The position numbers were made by a program, and so were the translations under genes. Under the pieces are notes generated by a model, which saw only the letters and a program-made list of their open reading frames with translations, searched no databases and was not told the origin of the DNA. From Armillaria gallica (lineage: Eukaryota > Basidiomycota > Agaricomycetes > Agaricales > Physalacriaceae): a DNA stretch of 64,000 nucleotides. The stretch's first letter is position 1, and each line of letters starts with the position of its first letter. The stretch spans positions 868,001 to 932,000 of the forward strand of contig JBANDB010000015.1 of NCBI GenBank assembly GCA_037576215.1, written 5' to 3'. Positions 1 through 11,680 of the stretch are shown here, in pieces.

Positions 1-2211
1 ATAGACTCTGTAGAGGTTTTTGGAGAGGCCAAAGCCAGAGCATTTTCCGAGAGAACCCCACAGTCTGAACAGGAACTTCGCCAAATGAGTGAATTATACA
101 CGCTTCGTCGACAGCGTGTGGGATCCCCGAGAAATCGAAAATGATTTTTCCAGCGGCGCTGGTAGGTTTGTATTGAATTTTTATTATAACTAAGACTAAT
201 GTCGACCAATAGGTGCTTGTTGTGAAAGAGAATTTGAGGGCATCGACAAGGCATCGGTCTTGGGAAGGGTGTCTATAAGAGCTAGACTTGCCTTCGCCTT
301 GAGCGCCTAGCGCGTATTAATCTGGGCTGGAAACCGGAGACATTTAGTTGGTCTATAATTATCAGATGGCGTATATCTATTGTGTGTGACTCGTGAGTCC
401 TAATCAAAGATATCCTTAAGGCGGGGAATTTCCTGACTTTGAAAATAGGCTCGTCGGCAGATGTTCCGACTTTATAGCGATTCGGAATTTCCTGAGTTCG
501 TCGATCATGGCGTCAGAATGTAAGGAACGCGGGGCGGAGGAAAACGCTGGAGGGTGTCGAACAACGTGTTTAGACTGCTCCCAAGCATAAGGATGTTTGT
601 CAGGGAGTGTATACCGTCGCCAGCAAGTTCATCTTGGATTTCTGAGCGACCGAAGTACTTGATAATGGTCCAGGCTTTCGCTGGGTAATCAAGCTTTAAA
701 TATGGTCAGTGCCTGACAGCAATGAGAAGCCTTTGGAAATCACCTTGGCATCGTCAGAGAGGGAGGTGTTAGTGAACTCAGAGAAGGCGTGGCTACACCA
801 TGTCCCCTCAACCGCCAGTGATTGGGCGCGCACTTGTACTTGGATACTTGGATCTCCTCGGTTTCCAAATAAGAGTACACGTCAACCGCTCCAGATACCA
901 TGCATCGAAAATTTTCACGAATCAGAGCCTTAGGTCGATATCGTCAGATAACGTAATAAAAATAGCCTTGTTCCACTACAGCGTTGTCATCTGCAGCTAA
1001 TAATCGTATTGGAAACATGGGTGATTCGAGGAAGGTCTCGTCAATCCGGCGCATGATGCTCTTCTCAATTATGCGGCACAACCGTGGGTTGGACGCCTGA
1101 AGTCGGACGGCGGAGCAGTATTGGTAGCTAAACGAGAACCGTAATGCTGACTAATGATGCGTGGGGAACGACTAATATTCATCTCCACCACGTTCCCCGG
1201 GTTCGCGTCGAGACCTACGCGGAGTCGCCCTCGACATTGCTTTTTTGTGTCGAACCCAAGGGGAGCAGCCAGAAGCTCAACCCTGAGCGCCGAGAACACC
1301 AAAATGAGGGTATCAGATTGCACAGTGTAGCTCGGAGTCCAGGCGGCGAGAATGCGATAGAGGAGGCCGTCCAAGGGGGGTAGCGCAGGGTGAAAAGTTG
1401 GAGAGGGCGGAATCACTATCCGGATTGTATTCTCCTTGTTCCTTATCTTCCGGGTCTATAAATTGATCCCTCGACTTGAACTAACTGCTTCTTCCACTAC
1501 TAGGTGGTTCGTCGTGAGAGTACGGGCAGGACATGAGAGAGGTCCTGCCATTCGCATATTGGTGTGGGGTGGGAACGTCAGGATGGTATGTTGAGATCTA
1601 GGTTGATAGGCGTCGAATACTTGATAACGGGGGATTCTTGGTGTTTCTCATTATCTGCGGGCATACGTGTTGATTGGACATTCGATGCTTAATTGCTTAC
1701 CCCACTGACCTTAGGGATGGTAGCAGCTGTTAATGACACAAGAAAGCGAGCTAAACGGCTAAGAAACAAAAAAACCAAATTGTGTCGAGTCAGGCGGGGA
1801 ACCGAGTTTGTCGACCTCCCGTACGACGCTGCCCTGGAGCAGTGCTCCAAAGCAATACTGAATATAAAGAAACGTGTATCATCCTCTAGTCGATGCGTGC
1901 TTGATTTGATGGTTTTGAGTAGTCGACTTTCAGAGGCATCCACAGGGATGGTTTGTCCGCTACTTGTATGAGGAAACATTAGCTGAATGAAAGATCAAGG
2001 AAAGGGGCCTCTTACTAGTCTTCTGACAGAACACGGTATAAGGAGCGAGGCCGCGAGAAAGCGTATTGTCTCATATCCCTTCACTAATAGCATTGGAGAG
2101 GCTTTCGTGCGCGCAATATATGCTCTATACACCTGCCATGACGGAAGGATACAGAGCAAAGCTGCATTGGGGATCAGACGAATCTTGTAATGTGCAGTGG
2201 CTGAAGTTCGT
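1..2211. other. No gene recognised
   Basis: Short open frames occur on both strands, but most start at GTG or TTG, overlap each other in antisense and show no recognisable domain or consistent fungal splice sites. I see no RNA gene and no clear repeat. The stretch is probably decayed intergenic DNA. Confidence 0.5.
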
Positions 2212-2866
2212 TACGCCGCGCAATCCCAGATACAATACAGGCACTTCCGAGCTCTTGGAATCGACACTGATTGAATTTTCCTCCTAAGTATGGGGCCGAG
2301 GGATCAATGACCCTTTTCGCCATCTGCAGGAAAAAATCACACACCCAAACTCTAAGATGCACGATCTTCCCATCCTCGGCTGATCACGGCATCACTTTCC
2401 TCCACGACCCTAGACATCTGGTTATATCTGCACCCTGTCTCTGTTATTCAGAGTACCAACAGCACCATGAACCAGTTATCGGATTTCCCTTTTTGTAATG
2501 GACGCCAATGCGTATTCCTCGTTTGGCATGGTTTCCTCTTCGGCGGGTATACCAGCCTACCGGAAGCCTGGACGTCGGAAAGACGAGATGTTAAGTTGCA
2601 GAGACCGGTCAAAGAGTAAGCTGAGGAACGTGGGGCCGGTATACAGATAAGCGTGGACCCTGTTCACGAGTCAGTGAAAAAATACGCATACAAAGAGATC
2701 GAAACACACTCTTCCGGGGATAATTTCGCCCGTCTGAGAACTTTGCGAGGATCCTCGGCGTGGAAATATCAGAACTTCATCCAATAGTACATGTTGCTCG
2801 CGACGACTACGAGTCTCTGGAGGAGCAGATACTTGCGAGATGTCTGGAGCATCCTAGGATAAGATA
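2212..2866 (-). pseudogene. Short-chain dehydrogenase relic 1
   Basis: Read on the minus strand this is a decayed 3' portion of an SDR gene. The run around 2325-2480 aligns base by base with the C-terminal exon of the intact SDR at 20780-21099, including the block behind the SEVVEES and DEDKLRGAY segments, but is broken by stops and indels. The outer part (2680-2866) corresponds to the segment around the conserved DVHYW region. It shares most bases with relic 3 at 16975-17620, so those two look like copies of one already broken ancestor. The Rossmann N-terminus is absent, so no function is expected. Orientation matches the three other SDR copies in the window. Confidence 0.6.
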
Positions 2867-3860
2867 AATGCGCGGCAGAGGAGAGAAAGAGAGACTTGAG
2901 TCTCCTACCAAGTTATCTTGGTAGTGGATACTGCGGTGACACTAGAATACGGTTTTACATGTATTCTGGTGGTTTGTCGAAAGGCGGGGACCTGAGAAAG
3001 GTTCGCAGTTGGGAACTTGAAAGTGAACACGGACTCGAGGCCAATTTTGGAAGGGTGAGAGTGTTCAAGTTGGATGCTAAGTCCGAGTCCGAAATCCCGA
3101 TGCGAAACAGGTCCACGTCTTGAGCGTCTGGGGAACCAGATTGCGGGGAGCGAAGGGCCGAATCCAGCTGTACCAAACGCTGAAGGGAGTAGGTGGGTGG
3201 GTGAAAAAGAGTGAAGATGGGCGGCACGAAGGCGAAGCAGATGGTGAAGAGGTCGACAGCGAAGCACAGACCTCGTCGGCGTCGCTGTCAGATTCTTCGT
3301 ATTTACACGTGTAAATAATTAAAGGTGTAGCCATCAGATGAGCCCTCGCTCGTAGCTCGCTATGGGTTTATCGCGGAGCAAGCACATGGACCTCACAGAG
3401 TGACTGAGCGACTGGAGACTCGGTGACTCCGTTAAATTCCGGTGAACAAGCTGAGGGCGGACAATACCGGCTCCAGCGAGGAAAGAGACAGACGATAACG
3501 TACTCATTTTCACCTGTTGAAAATCTATATAAACATTTTTTATACGTGTAAAAACAAATCGTCGAGTCTCAAATAGATACGACGCGACGAAACGACGAGC
3601 CTGGTGGGAAGCTGGCTGGTCATTTTGAAGTTGGACTTGCGGAGTTCGCAGAGTCACTAGTCAGCGCTGATGACTGAACGGTCCCGTATGAGTTGGTCGC
3701 CGTGAAACGTACAAGACATGGGTATGGGAAGGCGTTGGTGATTGTCACGATAGAGGAAGTCATTATATGCAGCCAGACACATGTATACACCGTCCTCTGA
3801 ATCTTAAACAAATGAGACGACAACATCGAGTAAAGATGGCTTGAAGATACTTTACCTTGA
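2867..3860. other. No gene recognised
   Basis: Overlapping short frames lie on both strands at 2896-3334. The minus-strand one starting at 3334 is acidic and serine-rich but matches nothing I know. No splice structure is convincing. Confidence 0.4.
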
Positions 3861-3861
3861 G

Positions 3862-4074
3862 ACAAGTGCCTGGAAAATTCCGCCGAGAACATTTGCGCCA
3901 GTTCTGCTCGCTTTCTGGCTGGTGGTTGTTGACGGTGCAGTAGTAACATCCCGGTTTTTTGTAGACAAGGATGTCGCAGCTCCACAGTAACATTGCGATC
4001 CCTTGACAACATGGATAAGGCCAGTGAGGATAAGGACACAGAGTGTCACTCACGAAAAGAGAACGAATATTCAT
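3862..4074 (-). pseudogene. Possible broken small Cys-rich secreted protein
   Basis: On the minus strand an ATG at 4074 opens MNIRSLF. A signal-peptide-like core (TLCVLILTGLIHVVKG) followed by SQCYCGAATSLSTK lies in a second frame. After an A6 run near 3954-3959 the original frame resumes with GCYYCTVNNHQ, a further Cys and FPGTCLK, followed by a plausible GTAAAG donor. The order (start, hydrophobic core, dense cysteines) resembles small secreted proteins of basidiomycetes, but two compensating frame changes are needed. It is therefore either a pseudogene or a coincidence. No family is recognised. The first break could instead be a GTGAGT...CAAG intron, which would remove the hydrophobic core. 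Confidence 0.25.
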
Positions 4075-4722
4075 GTTGGAGCGCATACATCCTCTCGGAC
4101 TCATATTCCCATATTGTATCCACCGTCTAGTACCAGAAAATAACGACCCCGCATCGTACGATGACACCTGGCGACAAAAAAAGTTTAGGTCGGAATTTGG
4201 AAATAGCGATGGGTTCAACGTACCTCTACGAGCACACTAAAGCTGGCACGAAATTTTCTCAGAAACTGCGACATATTTTATACCGACATTCGACGCAAGG
4301 GCAGAGGAGACGACCGGGAGCCGTTTTTATCCACGGCGAGTGCTTGGGTACGATTTTAGAGAAAGAAAAAGAGACAGAATCTTTGATTTGCTCACCTTGG
4401 ACCCATTTCCGGCATGGATATAAGTGTAGTCGAATAGTTTCTTGCGGCGCCTGATTCCACGATACCAAAACAACGAAGACCGCGAGTCTTGAGCTTGTTG
4501 TTCGTTGGCCTTACGCCGGTGAGATAGCATAGTCGTCAAAAGCGACCCATTAGATAAGTATTAGCCGATTTCTTGTAACGCAATGCGTCGCTAGGTGACG
4601 ACGAAGACCAGCGGGAAGGTGTTGGTGTTGGTAGGTCGTGGTGGATGCAAAGAAAAGAAATTTGAAATACGTTTCCGTGTTTGGAAACTATCGCATTGAC
4701 CCCTATCCACCAGGCTCTACTC

Positions 4723-5589
4723 ATGTCTGCCACCTTACCAGCAGAAATAATCAAGCTCGTCATACACGAGACGTGGATACTCCCCCTCACCAAAAATGAT
4801 CGCATTGCCTTCATGAAAGCGTCTCTACGCATATCCTCGTGGTGGTTGCTCGCTTTTTTACAAGAATCATTCACCGATGTCTACTTGGTGTCACCAGAAT
4901 ACTCCTGCTACCTCGCCAGTCTTTATCACATCCGGGAACCATACCACATTTTGACCATCAACACCAGTCGACTCGTTCTCCAGAGCTACTTGGCCCACCA
5001 TTGCCGTTCGATAACCCTAGGGCACAAATGGACCGAAGTATATTATGCGCATATGATTATCTGCAATCTACCGAGACGCCCAAAAATCACCATGCTATTT
5101 CGCAACTTCGCCCAGAACTATCCTTCCTGGCTTGTTACCCGTGTCCAATCCTTGTTCGCTACAGCCAACAAAGATGGTCACTTGCGGTTGACATTCACGT
5201 ACGATACAACTGCTGTTGACTATTCGCCCCGTGACCGATACTCATATGCCTCGGAGCATTATTTCTACCCTCACGACATATTCAGTACACGGGAAACAGG
5301 ACGAGCACTTAGTCCATTTATTGGAGTACGGCGACTCGAGATCAAGGGAGCAAATCCTTGTGCTGTCTTCATGACAGTGGAGGCTTGTCCTGACCTCGAA
5401 ATCTTGGAGACGGACGTCGATGAAAATCTGATACGAGGAGGCTTCAATGTTGCTAATACTCGTCCCCCGGCGTCTTGTCCTGAAGAGGCGTATTTCTTCA
5501 CCAAGTGGAATCAGGATTATCCGACCGTGAAGATGCAATGGCCCAACATAAGTGATGAGCTCGCCAACATGTTATCAGGTTGTCGATGA
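4723..5589 (+). CDS. F-box-like protein
   Basis: A single uninterrupted frame of 288 codons from the first ATG (4723); an upstream TTG in the same frame is not a credible start. Residues 4-18 (LPAEIIKLVIHETW) are typical of an F-box-like helix in Agaricomycete proteins, where LPxEI is followed by a hydrophobic helix. The rest has no named domain, but it holds short segments such as GVRRLEIKG and CPDLEILET, the leucine-rich style seen in the C-terminal half of this family. Such proteins normally link SKP1 to a ubiquitination substrate. This role is inferred from family only. It is shorter than the other F-box genes here (544 and 567 residues), and no intron is needed. It stands alone, with an SDR relic upstream on the other strand. 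Confidence 0.6.
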   Translation: MSATLPAEIIKLVIHETWILPLTKNDRIAFMKASLRISSWWLLAFLQESFTDVYLVSPEYSCYLASLYHIREPYHILTINTSRLVLQSYLAHHCRSITLGHKWTEVYYAHMIICNLPRRPKITMLFRNFAQNYPSWLVTRVQSLFATANKDGHLRLTFTYDTTAVDYSPRDRYSYASEHYFYPHDIFSTRETGRALSPFIGVRRLEIKGANPCAVFMTVEACPDLEILETDVDENLIRGGFNVANTRPPASCPEEAYFFTKWNQDYPTVKMQWPNISDELANMLSGCR

Positions 5590-5649
5590 GACTGTATCAA
5601 AGTAGAGGCTAGAGGCCGAATTGGCCGAACCTATCTTTGAGATCCCAGA

Positions 5650-6141
5650 ATGTGCAACATGAAAATGGAAATGATCTGCACTGTCACCGGCAACTCTCTT
5701 TCCACCGGTATCTTGACTAGTGCTTCGCTGTCTCCTTCTTTATTTTCACCTCCATCACTGTCCTCGATGTATGCGCATATATTTCCAGCTTCCCAGGGAG
5801 CTCATGATCCCATCGTGAACAAGTCCCTGAGCCTCGACAATTGGCCAGGAAAATTGTCCACGTTCTGGCATGCCTTTGTACATGGGAGACTCTCCAAGCC
5901 ACCACCGTCACTTTATCATAGATTTCTGGACGAGGACTGGCAAGGCAAGACGGAAGCAAGCGAAGAGAAAACAGATAGGCTGTCGTTGTCTTCGTTATCG
6001 TCGTCGTCGACTCTTCCAGTTGTAGGAAGCGGGGAGTTTCATGCCTCTTCCTCGACTGTTTTACCGAAAGGCGAGGTCCCAGTAAAGGCGAGTCCTGAGC
6101 CTATTCTTTCCTTCCTATTGCGCTGCCTTTCATTGGGTTAA
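5650..6141 (+). CDS. Hypothetical protein, unsupported by homology
   Basis: An ATG-initiated frame of 163 codons starts 60 bases after the F-box-like gene ends. It is Ser/Pro-rich, with a serine-dense run near residues 115-125, and has no recognisable domain, signal peptide or membrane segment. It could be the 5' part of the spliced gene that follows (6276-6770), a separate small gene, or chance. I see no clear donor joining it to the next exon. The call rests on length and ATG only. Confidence 0.25.
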   Translation: MCNMKMEMICTVTGNSLSTGILTSASLSPSLFSPPSLSSMYAHIFPASQGAHDPIVNKSLSLDNWPGKLSTFWHAFVHGRLSKPPPSLYHRFLDEDWQGKTEASEEKTDRLSLSSLSSSSTLPVVGSGEFHASSSTVLPKGEVPVKASPEPILSFLLRCLSLG

Positions 6142-6275
6142 CACGACATTAGAAGAATGTGTTCCACGTCATGAAACCCGTTTTAACCGTCGCGGTCAAA
6201 TTTCAGAAAGAATTACAGAAATCTGCTAAGCGAGCTAAAATACAACGTTCCATTATGAAGCACCAAGCACCATAA

Positions 6276-6770
6276 ATGACATCCTCGTTACAGGAAAATG
6301 CGGCGGAAGTCAAGGCGCTCGTACGCAAGATCCACCAACATTCACATTTACTGGTATTTCTCCTCAGCGAGTCAAAGGAGACGTCATCCGGGATTTCAGC
6401 ATTTGAGGTTGCCCTCTATGATAATCTTGAGGCGGCCCTCAAAGAATACGCTGTGTACGTTTGAGCTTCCGCGACTGTGCTTACCTCCCACCTCATACTT
6501 CAAGTTGCGCAGTGTATCCGAGGCTCTCATCAAAGGCCTGAAGATGGCAGTCGATCTTGGGGAATGGAGCAATCGCAATGGAATACGTGCGCAGCTTGAT
6601 TTCGCGCAGATGGAGTGGGACTTCATCGAGGGTGTAATGGAGGTGTGTCGATGTTTGAATCCTTTCCTTTCGTAGCTCACTGACATGCATAGGAAATCCT
6701 GGCCGATGCGCGGGAACGGACGCTCGCGGACCTCATTTTGAAAGGACTTGCAAGTAGGTGTATTATGTAG
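6276..6770 (+). CDS. Small helical hypothetical protein (three exons)
   Basis: Exons 6276-6454, 6513-6642 and 6693-6770. Intron 1 is GTACGT...GCAG (58 bp) and intron 2 is GTGTGT...ATAG with branch-like CTGAC (50 bp). Both keep frame, giving about 128 residues. The product is strongly amphipathic-helical: ENAAEVKALVRKIHQH, a middle helix ending KEYAV, then VSEALIKGLKMAVDLGEW and a last helix EEILADARERTLADLIL. The spacing suggests a four-helix bundle, loosely like the N-terminal adaptor (MLKL/HeLo-like) modules of fungal STAND proteins, but this is only an impression. The end is uncertain: a GTAGGT donor at about 6753 could splice to 6831 and give an ending NVYYKDT. An in-frame 34-codon frame with its own ATG (6171) ends in TAA directly before the ATG at 6276. 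Alternatively the true first exon lies upstream and splices at the TTACAG before 6294. Confidence 0.45.
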
Positions 6771-8061
6771 GGACGTGCTGGACGAGGGTGATTATGTGGG
6801 TTGTGAACGATAGACGTATACTATAAGGACACTTGATTCGCTCACATTTTCGTACTGTGATCATCCTCGTGTCTCCTTTTTCTCGTTCATCATACGTCTG
6901 CATTCTTCCTTTTCTCGCTGTTCCATTCTTCCTCCTACTACCAGTAGTATTACTGTCCTTTGTCTCATGAACTACCTGTAATCTGATGCCGTTTTGTAAG
7001 TGCCAGTGTTAATATGCCGTGTAAAAATAAAAATAAAGCATGTCCGCTCTGGCGGTGTGTCCTTTGGCCCCAGGACATGCCAAACGCGCGAGACCGAAAA
7101 GACATCAGATGCCGCAGACTTGACAGGATGAGGACGCCATACGTATGGAAAATCGCTCATCGGGAGCCGTTGGGTGTAATCAATCAATGATTTTAATTAA
7201 TGAGGTGAGTCCGATATTGAGGAGACGGCGTCAACGAGAATACTGGGTTCAGGAGATATCGTGCACTGTGACGCGAACGAACTGGGAGGGGAAGGAACCA
7301 TAGAGAAAGTCAGCGACAAAAATCCTACTATGGAAGTTGAATTTCAGTCAACTTCAAGACCAAAGGGCGAAACCTGCACCCTCCAGAACGGTCACGAGAC
7401 CACGACGCGCGAGACGAGAAATTCGTTGTAGTACGCGTCGTGCGAGAAGACAATCACGGTATGTTCGACATGTAACAAAGTAGGTGGATGTGTGCGGAAG
7501 ACCGGGTAAGAAAAATGAGACAAAGAAGGAAGAGGAAATGAAATGAGAGGATGGGATGGTCACTAGTGCGCGCGTCATGATTCTTGTTCGCTCCAAGATT
7601 GACTCGCAGGCGGATTTTCTACGTTGTTTGGCGATTCCCATAGCCACATCTCCTGCATCCAGTTTTCTACCGCAAATGTATGTATGTCCGACTTTGGTAT
7701 ATGATGATGTTCTCGGATAATCAAAACGGCATCACATCACGAGAAAGAACCGTAATAACAAGAGCAGAAAGAAGGGAACAATAGGTGGCACCAGAGGAAA
7801 TAGAAGGGCATCAATATGCAAATTGTGAACAAGAAAAGGTGGATGCAGTTATAAGACATAAAAGATCCAGCGGACGACAGAAATACTTATACTCCGCACT
7901 AAACCTCAACAACCTGCACAACCATCGTCATCTCCGGAACGTCCCAAAAGTAAGCCGCCCCCAACGCACACCGCCACGAGCGGTCTCCCCTCCATGTCCA
8001 CTGTTCGCGTTTACTGAAAAGAGGGCGTACGACACGCAGGCAGCGTCGCTCCAGTAATGGA
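6771..8061. other. Intergenic; no gene recognised
   Basis: The part after 6840 is pyrimidine-rich on the plus strand and could be 3' UTR of the small gene. The frames at 7354-7647 and 7785-8147 overlap in antisense and look like chance. Confidence 0.4.
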
Positions 8062-8640
8062 TTAATGACGCCTCTTAGCCTCAATCGCAAACTTGACGAT
8101 TGAAACCACGATGAGGAGGACCGCCGTCTGTACCGCGTCAAACACAATGTTCATTCCTCAGGGCTGAGCGCGCGCGATCTCCACATAAACTCCCGACGTG
8201 CATCACCAGATCGAACTTGCCTTTCACTCCACGACGACAGCTGTGATGCGTTCTGCAGCGGCGGGGATGTTGATTAGCGTGATCCAGGCGCCACAGGTGG
8301 AGGTAAGGCATTGGAGAGATGAGGGAAGGTTATTAATGGTGACGTAGGCCGGAATGATGCAGAGATATGGGGTCTTAATTTTGTGGGGAGTTGCGCGAAT
8401 CCGCCCTATGTGCCTCACTATCCACATACATATGTTTGTGTGAGAAGAACCGACAATACATCTGCACAGAGTCGTTAGCCAAGCCAAATGATATAAGATA
8501 GGATAGGACCTACACAGACAAAACCAGCACAAGACTGCCGTACGGCTATCACTGCCATTCTCAGACTCCAGTTCCATTCTTGCTCTGCCGAGCACGATCG
8601 GAAGGAGGTTGCTCAGTAAGCCAACCAATAGGCGCACTGC
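8062..8640 (-). pseudogene. Membrane protein gene remnant
   Basis: Two minus-strand pieces read as membrane segments. One begins after a TTGCAG acceptor near 8640 and reads VRLLVGLLSNLLPIVLG, then a hydrophilic ESENGSDSRTAV, before a GTAGGT donor. The other, an ATG frame at 8154-8062 of 30 residues, reads VLLIVVSIVKFAIEAKRRH and ends in a basic cytoplasmic-style tail and stop. Between them the frame carries stops and no consistent exon set was found. I read it as the remains of a multi-pass protein gene; the family is not recognised. It abuts SDR relic 2 directly. Confidence 0.3.
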
Positions 8641-8762
8641 AAGATTCGCGTCAATGTTCGATACCTACAAAAAACAAAAGAAAGGACAAACAAACCTGAG
8701 TCTGTAATGTTGTAGTTCGCTATCTCTCACTCCGTCGTCTCTTGCAGTGCTACAACTAATCT

Positions 8763-9905
8763 CTAAGACGTGTGTTTGACGTCTTCCTTTACTGCCCAGT
8801 GCCCCACGAAACCGCTCTCCTCCACGACCTCAGACATCTGCATGTACTTGCCACGAAACTGGTCTTCATCCAGCGAGCCAACAGCACCGTAAACGAGCTG
8901 CCGCCTCCTTTCTTCGGTCGTGAAGCAAATCTCTTCTTCCTCCTTCCACATGGCTTCGGCCTCATCTGGGGGATAGTAGTTCAGAGGCCCGAGAAACAGA
9001 AACCGGGGCTGACAGAGTTCAAGGTGATCACTGGTGAAGTTGGGACATGGGGTTGCAGGAATTGGGCAACGAGGACATTGAGTACTACGAAGACGTGAGG
9101 GTTAGTCGGTATCGGGATCGATTAAAGTGTTATGAACGTTTGGAGTCAAGGTATCGGTAGTTCATGACCCTGCCTTTCGGTTAACACACATGATACAAAG
9201 TAGAAAGAGATAAAACGCACTCTTTGTGTAATAGTCTTTGTCTGACAGCTTCGCGAGGATGCTAGGGCCAGCGATAATGTCCTTTTCGATGGTTGTCCAG
9301 TAATGCACGTCGATCGCAACAGTGACCAGTCCCGCGATGACTGAGTGCTTATGAGCTGTCTCGAGCGGCTTTGGTGTCATACACGGATGGCGAGAAAACC
9401 AAGACAGAGGTTGTTTGTATGCAGGCTAAGAAAACAGTCAATCCTCGTCCGTTGATAGAAGACGCCACGTACGCTCTCTCCCAACCTTCCACTTGCTCGT
9501 ACTCCCGAGTTGCCATCATTCAGCCCGGTCGGATAAGGCTTCTGAAATTGGCTAGGTCGATGATCCATAGGTCCTCTTTTGTGAAGCCAGTCTCCTTCTG
9601 AATACCTGAGATGATCAACATCATTAGACGCTGTCGTACTAGATCTCGTAAGTGTCAAAACGTACGGTTGAGAACGTCAATCTCTTTCGTTTCATTCCTT
9701 GCCGTCAACACTAATCGGGAAGGATTTTTTAGCCAAGTGTTTCGTGGCTTCGAAACCTAGTCTGGAGTTTGCACTAATGAGAACAAGCGCTTTCCCGCTC
9801 AGATTGGCAGTGCCGACGGTGGGCATTAGTCTGGTCTGGTCTGATCTGCTAACCATTGTTCGCGAGTACTGGGAGCCCATGCATGACCGAGAATTCAAGT
9901 AGCAC
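8763..9905 (-). pseudogene. Short-chain dehydrogenase relic 2
   Basis: This is the most complete SDR relic. In minus-strand order: an N-terminal segment (near 9830-9720) has a cofactor-motif remnant ISANSRLGFEATKHLAK against IGANIGLGFEASKHFA in the intact gene; near 9590-9540 LWIIDLANF is conserved; near 9335-9270 VAIDVHYWTTIEKD corresponds to VASDVHYWTTFEKE; and the C-terminal exon follows (about 9060-8770). These lie in different frames with several stops, and the glycines of the dinucleotide motif are altered. It is therefore a full-length but dead copy of the 20648-21883 gene. A frame on the opposite strand (8772-9098) is only its shadow. Confidence 0.75.
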
Positions 9906-10578
9906 ACAGTAGGTCATGCGAGGTGGATTTGATACAGCGTCATTACTCATGTATGACCACCGAAGACCAAATCATTATACCGTGGTCCTCGAGAGTTGAC
10001 ATTATGGGCTGTTTGTTGGCAGTAAGCACTAGCTGAATCTGCACGGGGTTCTTGATAACGAGACCATACGAGTAGGCGCAAAGCGAGGAAATACGCAGGA
10101 CGTGCGGGTGCAAAGCCGATAGCACCACCTGTAATACAATTAATATATACAGTCAAAAAGTGGGGAAAACACGAACGGACCTCAAAGCAAGCGAGTTTCC
10201 CTTCTACCTGAGCCACTGAACGATGCATTCTTGGAGCCCAACTGCGTGCATGCGACCGCGGGCTGAAGAGGATCTACGACGCGTCAACAGACAGCAACCT
10301 GATTACAGCACTTCAACGGAGATCGTCAAACTAACTACGAACTACGCAAAACGCGAAGATGATCACTCAGCGGATCAATCGGTAGTTCCCCCTTCGAAGT
10401 TTATATAGCTTGTATTACTGAGGGCATACCAGAATAGAAGAAAGCTAAGAAGAGTGGTCCCAGAAAAGTCCAGGGCGATTCAGGGGCTGCTCAAAGGTTG
10501 CTGCCGATGGGTTGAAACTTGAAGGACGCAGAACGTTGGCTCTTCTGGTTTAGTTATGGCAAGCAAATGGTAAGACTG
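9906..10578. other. No gene recognised
   Basis: Short overlapping frames only. The stretch lies between SDR relic 2 and the MITE-like element and shows no domain or splice structure. Confidence 0.4.
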
Positions 10579-11109
10579 CTGTACTATTTCGACCTTAAGT
10601 TCACATAACGTGTCACAGAGGCCTGTGAAACGAAGATATGCATACCTCATAGCATGTCACAGCTTACAGTGAAGAGTCGAAAAAAATTTCTAAATTAATG
10701 CCATTTTTGAGCAAGGAATAACAAAATACACACGTCCTGAGTGTCTATGCGCGTTCCCAGATGTTTCCGTCATACCAGCGATTCGGTTTTATGATGCGGC
10801 CTCGACAACTCCGCTCTGGCAGCTCAAAGATGGATTCCGCGTTACCTGCAAGAGTCAAGTCTTCATCCACCTGAACAATCCAGCAATCCACGACATCATC
10901 ACTGGATGGTAAAAAGCTACAATCATGAAGGATTGAACTCACAGCCTAGGTGTTCAGTCACAGAAGATAACCACAAGGCCACAACAGTAATGAAAATGAT
11001 ACAATATGAAGATGAACATACCCTGTCACAGCCATCTGTGAACATCTGCTCAGCTGAAGATGTTGCATAACATGTCACAAGCTATGAACGTAAGGTCGAA
11101 ATAGTACAG
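10579..11109. mobile_element. MITE-like element with terminal inverted repeats
   Basis: The left end CTGTACTATTTCGACCTTA (10579-10597) is the exact reverse complement of the right end at 11091-11109 (19 of 19). Similarity continues inward for about 20 more bases with small differences (GTTCA and TGTCACA blocks). A third, degraded copy of the inner repeat lies at about 10643-10710 in direct orientation to the right arm. The 531 bp element has no coding frame of its own. The size and ends fit a non-autonomous DNA transposon. A target-site duplication is not obvious, so the exact boundaries are open. Confidence 0.55.
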
Positions 11110-11680
11110 TATTTCCATTTTTCAACTTACATGAAAATGACTTCGTAAGCGGTAGAAACACAGATTACTTGCAGGTAGCTTCAGGATTCAGCCTCGTTAC
11201 AACGGGTTTGGGTAGATGTCTCCTGCTGCGCCGACCAACACCAACACGTTACACCACTGCATGAAGTTTAGTAGGTAACAGTCCAAGTATTGGGTGCTTA
11301 GTACTTACAGTTACTAGTAATTTAATTGAAATTGTATCCTCTCAGAGTGCTAGTGAACACACGTGGGGTTCACAAAGTGATGATGAGATCTCGGATGTGC
11401 GTTGCGGAGTTTGAAAATCTTTTTGTCTTCAGAGTCCATCAAGTTCATCAAATTGTTATTGAGCATCCCTGCGTATCCAGATGTACGTTCAACTTAACTC
11501 ACCCGCTTTCTTCCACTGATAAAATTATCTGGGCTAGTGTGGCTGACATCGCGCACTCAAACAATAAATTTCGAGGCTTCAGACAACGCGACTTGATCTT
11601 TAGGTATGGTTTTGATCGACTTGACTTGCTGGCACTTTGATGATCTCAATTATCTCCTTGTAGCTCAATTGACATAATCT
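11110..11680. other. Upstream region of F-box gene; no gene
   Basis: The plus-strand frame at 11326-11640 starts at TTG and shows no domain. The stretch probably contains the promoter of the F-box gene at 11681. No clear TATA box is seen. Confidence 0.4.

Noticed and set aside
1069..1416. 115-codon minus-strand frame
   Set aside because: It overlaps an opposite-strand frame of similar length, has no domain and no splice partners; treated as chance.
7354..7647. 97-codon minus-strand frame with a hydrophobic centre
   Set aside because: Composition is uneven and nothing around it supports a gene.
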